A stretch of 64,000 bases of DNA from Rhodococcus sp. IEGM 1409 (GTDB lineage Bacteria > Actinomycetota > Actinomycetes > Mycobacteriales > Mycobacteriaceae): NCBI RefSeq assembly GCF_030056735.1, contig NZ_JASHKN010000008.1:1-64000 (forward strand). Reading direction: 5' to 3'. Each line of letters begins with the position of its first letter. Positions within the stretch are counted from its first letter, which is position 1. The notes below the pieces were generated by a model. It was not told the origin of the DNA and searched no databases. It worked only from the letters and a program-made list of their open reading frames with translations. This document shows, in pieces, positions 60,230-64,000 of the stretch. The translations under genes were made by a program, and so were the position numbers.

Positions 60230-61641
60230 AACTTCATAGCCAGCCGGTGCGGACCTGGCCCCTCCTCGCCGTACTGTCGGGGGCGCCGTTTGTCGCCAGT
60301 CTCGATCTTTTTGTGGTCAACGTGGCCTTTGGCGACATCGCCAAGAGCTACCCGGGTCACTCGCTCGGCGAGTTCAGCTGGATCCTCAACAGCTACGCGA
60401 TCGTCTACGCCGCGCTGTTGATACCCCTCGGACGCTGGGCGGACAGGATCGGACAGAAGCGAGCCTTCATCGCCGGCCTCGCGCTGTTCACCCTCGCCAG
60501 CTCCGCCTGCGCCTTCAGTCCGTCACTGTGGGCACTGGTGGCATTCCGCATCGTCCAGGCAGTCGGCGCCGCGGCGCTCACCCCGGCCAGCCTCGGCCTC
60601 TTGATCAGTGCACTCCCGGCTGCGAAACGTCAATCCGGCGTACGTATCTGGGCGGCAGCCGGCGCGGCCGCTGCGGCATTCGGCCCCGTCGTGGGCGGCA
60701 TTCTCGTCGAGGCGTCGTGGCGCTGGGTCTTCTTGATCAATGTTCCAGTCGGGATCGTATTGCTCTACTTCGCAGTCCGACTCGTCCCGGATACAACACA
60801 CAAGGACCCCGATGCCGGGATCGACTTCGTCGGCGCCGCCCTCCTCACCGTCGGAATCGGCTCTCTCGCGCTGGCACTCGTCCAGGGACCTGATTGGGGA
60901 TGGACCGACAACCGCGTTCTGATCGCCTTCGCCGTCGCCGCCGCGACCCTACTTTCGTTCTGGTGGAGCAACTCTCGCCATCGCACTCCGTTGATTGCTC
61001 CCGATCTTCTGAAGATCCGCTCCTTTGCCTGGTCCAACGTCACCGCCATCTTGTTCAGCGCAGCATTTGCTGCCGGACTGCTCTCGAATATCTTCTGGCT
61101 GCAAGAAGTTTGGGGATACTCGGCATTGCGAACCGGCTTCGCCGTCTCGCCGGGTCCGCTTCTGGTTCCGCTGTTCGCGATCGCCGGAGGATCGCTTTCG
61201 CGCAGGTACTCGGCCGGCCGCGTCGCTGCACTCGGCAGCATTCTGTGGGCCGTCGGAACGGTATCAGTCCTCGTCTCGGTCGATACGACGCCCAACTACG
61301 CGACCGGACTCCTGCCAGGCTGGATCATCGCCGGAATCGGTGTCGGCCTTGCCCTCCCGACCATCCTGTCCCAGGCCACCGCCGATCTGGCGCCGGCCCG
61401 ATCAGCCACCGGAAGCGCAGTCGTCAGCATGAGCCGACAGATCGGAACCGTTCTCGGCGTAAGTGTTCTGATCGCGGTTCTCGGCTCCTCCGTCGACCCT
61501 GACACCTTCCGTCAGGCCTGGTGGGTGATCTTCGCTGTCGCGCTCGCCTCCGCACTGGCATCGCTGGGAATGACCCCAGCGACTGCACCCACCCCAGTTG
61601 TCCCCGTTGAATCCGCCGTCCCTGAAAGGAATTTGTCATGA
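60226..61641 (+). CDS. MFS drug exporter, DHA2 (14-TM) family
   Basis: A 471-residue major facilitator with the DHA2 motif SLDLFVVNVAFGDIAKSY, the A-type motif GRWADRIGQKRAF, motif C-like AAFGPVVGGILVEASWRW and about 14 helices. It is probably a proton-driven efflux pump for toxic compounds. The ATG at 60226 probably starts a leaderless message. Its last codons overlap the start of the thiolase frame (ATGA at 61638), so the broken thiolase was its operon partner. Confidence 0.92.
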   Translation: MELHSQPVRTWPLLAVLSGAPFVASLDLFVVNVAFGDIAKSYPGHSLGEFSWILNSYAIVYAALLIPLGRWADRIGQKRAFIAGLALFTLASSACAFSPSLWALVAFRIVQAVGAAALTPASLGLLISALPAAKRQSGVRIWAAAGAAAAAFGPVVGGILVEASWRWVFLINVPVGIVLLYFAVRLVPDTTHKDPDAGIDFVGAALLTVGIGSLALALVQGPDWGWTDNRVLIAFAVAAATLLSFWWSNSRHRTPLIAPDLLKIRSFAWSNVTAILFSAAFAAGLLSNIFWLQEVWGYSALRTGFAVSPGPLLVPLFAIAGGSLSRRYSAGRVAALGSILWAVGTVSVLVSVDTTPNYATGLLPGWIIAGIGVGLALPTILSQATADLAPARSATGSAVVSMSRQIGTVLGVSVLIAVLGSSVDPDTFRQAWWVIFAVALASALASLGMTPATAPTPVVPVESAVPERNLS

Positions 61642-62667
61642 GAGACGCAGTTATCGTCGAATCCGTTCGAACTCCGATCGGCAAGGGAAAAGCGAACGGC
61701 GCACTGCACTGCATCAATGCCGTCGACCTCCTCGCCCACAGCCTGAAAGCGGTAGTCGAGCGCACCGGAATCGATGCCGCACTGATCGACGACGTCATCG
61801 GCGGTGCGATCAGTCAAGTCGGCGAACAGAGCCAGAACGTTACTCGCACTGCCCTTCTCGCCGCCGGATACCCCCGAGTCGGTTCCGGGGACCACCGTCG
61901 ACCGACAGTGTGGAAGTAGCCAACAAGCGGTTCATTTTGCCGCTCAGGGCGTCATCGCCGGGGCATACGACATCGTCGTCGCTGCCGGAGTCGAGTCGAT
62001 GAGCCGAGTGCCGATGGGCTCGAGCAGCGTCGGGCGCGAGTCACTCGGGGTAGGTTTCGAAGAGCGTTACCCGGACGGTCTGGTACCGCAGGGCATCAGC
62101 GCCGAATTGATCACAGCCAAGTGGGGACTGAGCCGCACCCAACTGGACGAGTTCTCGGCATCGAGTCATCGAAAAGCCGCGCTGGCAACCGAAAGTGGCT
62201 ACTTCACCAAGGAAGTCGCCACTCTCCCGCAGCTCTCGATCGACGAGGCGATCCGCCCCGGCACCACGGTGGAAACCCTTGCCGGCCTGCGGACTGCTTT
62301 CGAATCCGACTACTACGCACAGCGATTCCCGCAGATCGACTGGTCCATCACCGCGGGTAACAGCAGCCCGCTTTCAGACGGCAGTTCGGCGGTGATGATC
62401 ACGACCAGTGAGATCGCCGCGAAACTCGGTCTCACTCCGAGGGCAAGGTTGCACAGCTTCTCCGTCGCCGGCGACGATCCGCTGTACATGCTCACAGCGG
62501 TCATCCCTGCCATCCAAAAAGTCCTGGCCCGTGCGGGGTTGACGGTTTCGGACATCGATCTGTTCGAGGTCAACGAGGCCTTCGCTCCCGTCGTCCTCTC
62601 GTGGGCAGCGGATACCGGCGTCGACCTGTCCACGGTGAACGTCCACGGCGGCGCCATCGCGCTCGGC
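61638..62667 (+). pseudogene. Frameshifted, truncated acetyl-CoA acetyltransferase (thiolase)
   Basis: The first frame begins MRDAVIVESVRTPIGKGKAN and runs to LAAGYP near 61873. The next frame continues SVPGTTVDRQCGSSQQAV with the acylating cysteine and runs to NVHGGAIALGH at 62667. A run of five C bases at 61872-61876 where four would keep the frame explains the shift. The last 40-50 residues, including the second cysteine motif and the HP-x-G-x-SG tail, are missing; 29-bp repeats begin exactly at the break. A real thiolase is about 390 residues. Both lesions together make it inactive. Confidence 0.9.
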
Positions 62668-62754
62668 CATCAGTGTCTGAGGGCCGTCCCTTCGGACATC
62701 AGTGTCTGAGCGCCGTCCCTTCGGACATCAGTGACCGAGCGCCGTCCATTCGGG
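62668..62754. repeat. Three 29-bp tandem repeats
   Basis: Units at 62668-62696, 62697-62725 and 62726-62754 share the form CATCAGTG...CGAGCGCCGTCC...TTCGG. The first two differ at one base, and the third, which encodes the last codons (WTALGH) of the minus-strand methyltransferase, differs at about four. The array joins the broken thiolase to the methyltransferase 3' end, so copies of the methyltransferase end seem to have been duplicated into the thiolase. Confidence 0.92.
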
Positions 62755-63384
62755 ATCCGGCTTCCGCGCCACCACCCGAAACACGATTCCACCCCGTCCG
62801 CTGCGCTGCACCTCGTCGATCAGGAAGCCTGCGTTTTCGAGGTATCCGACCGGTTCGCGGGTGAGGTGATCAGCACCGAACCGAACGAACAGCGGTTCCA
62901 CGGCCTTCATCAACGTGCGAGCAACAGTGTTTTTGCTCGGCCCGTGCTCCGCGAGAACGAATCGACCACCAGGCACCAGGACCCGAAATGCTTCGCTCGC
63001 AACTCGGTCCGGATCGGGGATCGTGCAAAAGGCGTACGTAGACACCAACGTGTCCACGCACTCGTCGGGAACGTCGAGTGCTTGCACGTCTCCGAGGCGT
63101 AGGTCGACTTCGGTCTTCACCCCCTCGGAGACCTTGACCCTGGCCTGATCGAGCATCGCACTCGAGATATCCACGCCGATGACGTAATCGACGTCATCCC
63201 CGTAGAGAGGCAGGTTCAGCCCGGTACCCACAGCGATCTCGACCACGCGGCCATGCGCCTGGTCCACAGCCCATTTCCGGGCGTCACCGAGCACAAAGCG
63301 TTCGAAGCGCCCGATCTGTCGGTCGTAGTGCGCCGCCATTGCGTCGAAAGTCTTGGCGACCTGTGCAGTGTCTGGTTCACGCAT
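62728..63384 (-). CDS. Class I SAM-dependent methyltransferase
   Basis: A 218-residue enzyme with FDAMAAHYDR, motif I VVEIAVGTGLNLPLY, VIGVDISSAMLDQARVK and LVPGGRFVLAEHGPSKN. It resembles UbiE/phospholipid-type and small-molecule methyltransferases. The catalytic target is unknown. Its last residues are encoded by the third 29-bp repeat, so the C-terminus may have been remodelled. Confidence 0.88.
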   Translation of the reverse strand: MREPDTAQVAKTFDAMAAHYDRQIGRFERFVLGDARKWAVDQAHGRVVEIAVGTGLNLPLYGDDVDYVIGVDISSAMLDQARVKVSEGVKTEVDLRLGDVQALDVPDECVDTLVSTYAFCTIPDPDRVASEAFRVLVPGGRFVLAEHGPSKNTVARTLMKAVEPLFVRFGADHLTREPVGYLENAGFLIDEVQRSGRGGIVFRVVARKPDPEWTALGH

Positions 63385-63624
63385 AGTGCCCCGTTTCGAT
63401 CGATCTTCTGTGCAGTCTTACATGCGAGCACCGGGTCGGGAAGACCTTTCGTGACGAAGGCCAACCGACCGAGCGAGGTCGTCCCTGACGGATGCCCCCG
63501 GTATCGTTCCAGGTGACCTGACCTCACCTACGACGATCATGGATAGAGACCTCGTGCGATCAAGTAACTGCGTCACCGGTTCGGTCCGGCCACCTTTTTC
63601 CACTGATTCCACTGGAGGTCTGTG

Positions 63625-64000
63625 ATGGCCGGAGGACTCTTCGCCCTGCTCGACGACGTCGCAGCCCTGGCTCGTATGGCTGCCGCCTCGATCGACGACG
63701 TTGCCGCCGCAACCGGTAAGGCGACCGCCAAAGCTGCAGGCGTCGTCATCGACGACGCAGCCGTCACGCCGCAGTACGTCCGTGGGCTCGCGGCCGAACG
63801 CGAACTGCCGATCATCAAGCGCATCGCCATCGGATCGCTACGCAACAAGCTGCTGATCATTCTGCCGATCGCTCTACTGCTGAGTCAGTTCCTTCCCTGG
63901 CTGCTGACTCCCCTGTTGATGGTCGGCGGCTGTTACCTCAGCTACGAAGCAGTTCACAAGATCTGGGGTGCAATCTTCGGCCACGGTGACCACCACGAAA
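63625..64000 (+). CDS. DUF808 (YedI-like) membrane protein, 5' part
   Basis: The first 125 residues of a DUF808 protein, cut by the window end. The start MAGGLFALLDDVAALARMAA is followed by GKATAKAAGVVIDDAAVTPQYVRG, shown as its pattern, a KRIAIGSLRNKLLII segment and a hydrophobic region around residues 78-105. GGAGG lies 6 bases before the ATG. The function of the family is unknown. Confidence 0.88.
   Translation, partial: MAGGLFALLDDVAALARMAAASIDDVAAATGKATAKAAGVVIDDAAVTPQYVRGLAAERELPIIKRIAIGSLRNKLLIILPIALLLSQFLPWLLTPLLMVGGCYLSYEAVHKIWGAIFGHGDHHE

Noticed and set aside
62668-62754. Possible mini CRISPR array
   Set aside because: The three 29-bp units are directly adjacent without spacers, and one encodes the end of a methyltransferase; no cas genes nearby.

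Overview
The window is a chromosomal segment of a high-GC, mycolic-acid-bearing actinobacterium, most likely Rhodococcus (erythropolis/qingshengii type). This rests on three things: a secreted mycolyltransferase, the F420-dependent glucose-6-phosphate dehydrogenase and GlnX-GlnH-PknG genes, and blocks of gene order that match Mycobacterium tuberculosis as I remember it. Positions 167-13568 follow Rv0417 back to Rv0407 (thiG, thiS, thiO, thiE, mutT3, glnX, glnH, pknG, ackA, pta, fgd1). Positions 37843-44158 hold metZ, a rhodanese and purT (Rv0391-Rv0389). Positions 54663-57677 hold purA, an Rv0358-like gene and an Rv0359-like site-2 protease.

Layout. 0-3 kb: thiamine genes with a TPP riboswitch before thiO. 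3.3 kb: a 43-residue microprotein gene with its own operator-like sites, ribosome site and terminator. 3.5-13.6 kb: a Nudix gene, the GlnX/GlnH/PknG amino-acid-sensing system, ackA-pta and fgd. 13.7-16.3 kb: small membrane proteins, an aspartate/hydrophobic repeat protein and a mycolyltransferase. 16.3-31.1 kb: two tandem leftward operons. Each starts with an almost identical S-box (SAM-I) riboswitch followed at once by a short Cys-containing leader peptide with the shared core RRH(V/I)DLCRTA. The first carries a cystine-type ABC transporter, an FAD amine oxidase and an acetyltransferase; the second carries a peptide/nickel-type ABC transporter, three luciferase-like monooxygenases and a DUF1684 protein. 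A TSUP exporter diverges from them. Together they look like uptake and salvage of S-modified cysteine or other organosulfur compounds.

33.2-37.8 kb: a six-gene operon of four small exported proteins with SipW-type signal peptides, one SipW-like signal peptidase, and a second SipW-like peptidase fused in one polypeptide to a substrate-like, Thr-rich exported region. This is a candidate surface-fibre or matrix system. 37.8-44.2 kb: metZ, rhodanese, ferredoxin-NADP reductase, amidohydrolase, DUF456, purT. 44.2-52.4 kb: a MASE1-GGDEF protein, a heterodimeric ABC exporter, a CoA transferase (Mcr-like) and a methyltransferase. 52.4-57.7 kb: a MocR regulator, a decayed 5'-nucleotidase, purA and neighbours. 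57.7-64 kb: an acetyltransferase, a DUF222-HNH protein behind a LexA-type box, an HxlR regulator divergent from an MFS pump, a frameshifted and truncated thiolase ending in 29-bp repeats, a methyltransferase, and a DUF808 gene running off the end.

Short in-frame tandem repeats (9, 15 and 30 bp) recur in glnH, pknG, the 244-residue repeat protein, one leader peptide and the nucleotidase remnant. No rRNA, tRNA, insertion sequence, CRISPR array or prophage was seen.
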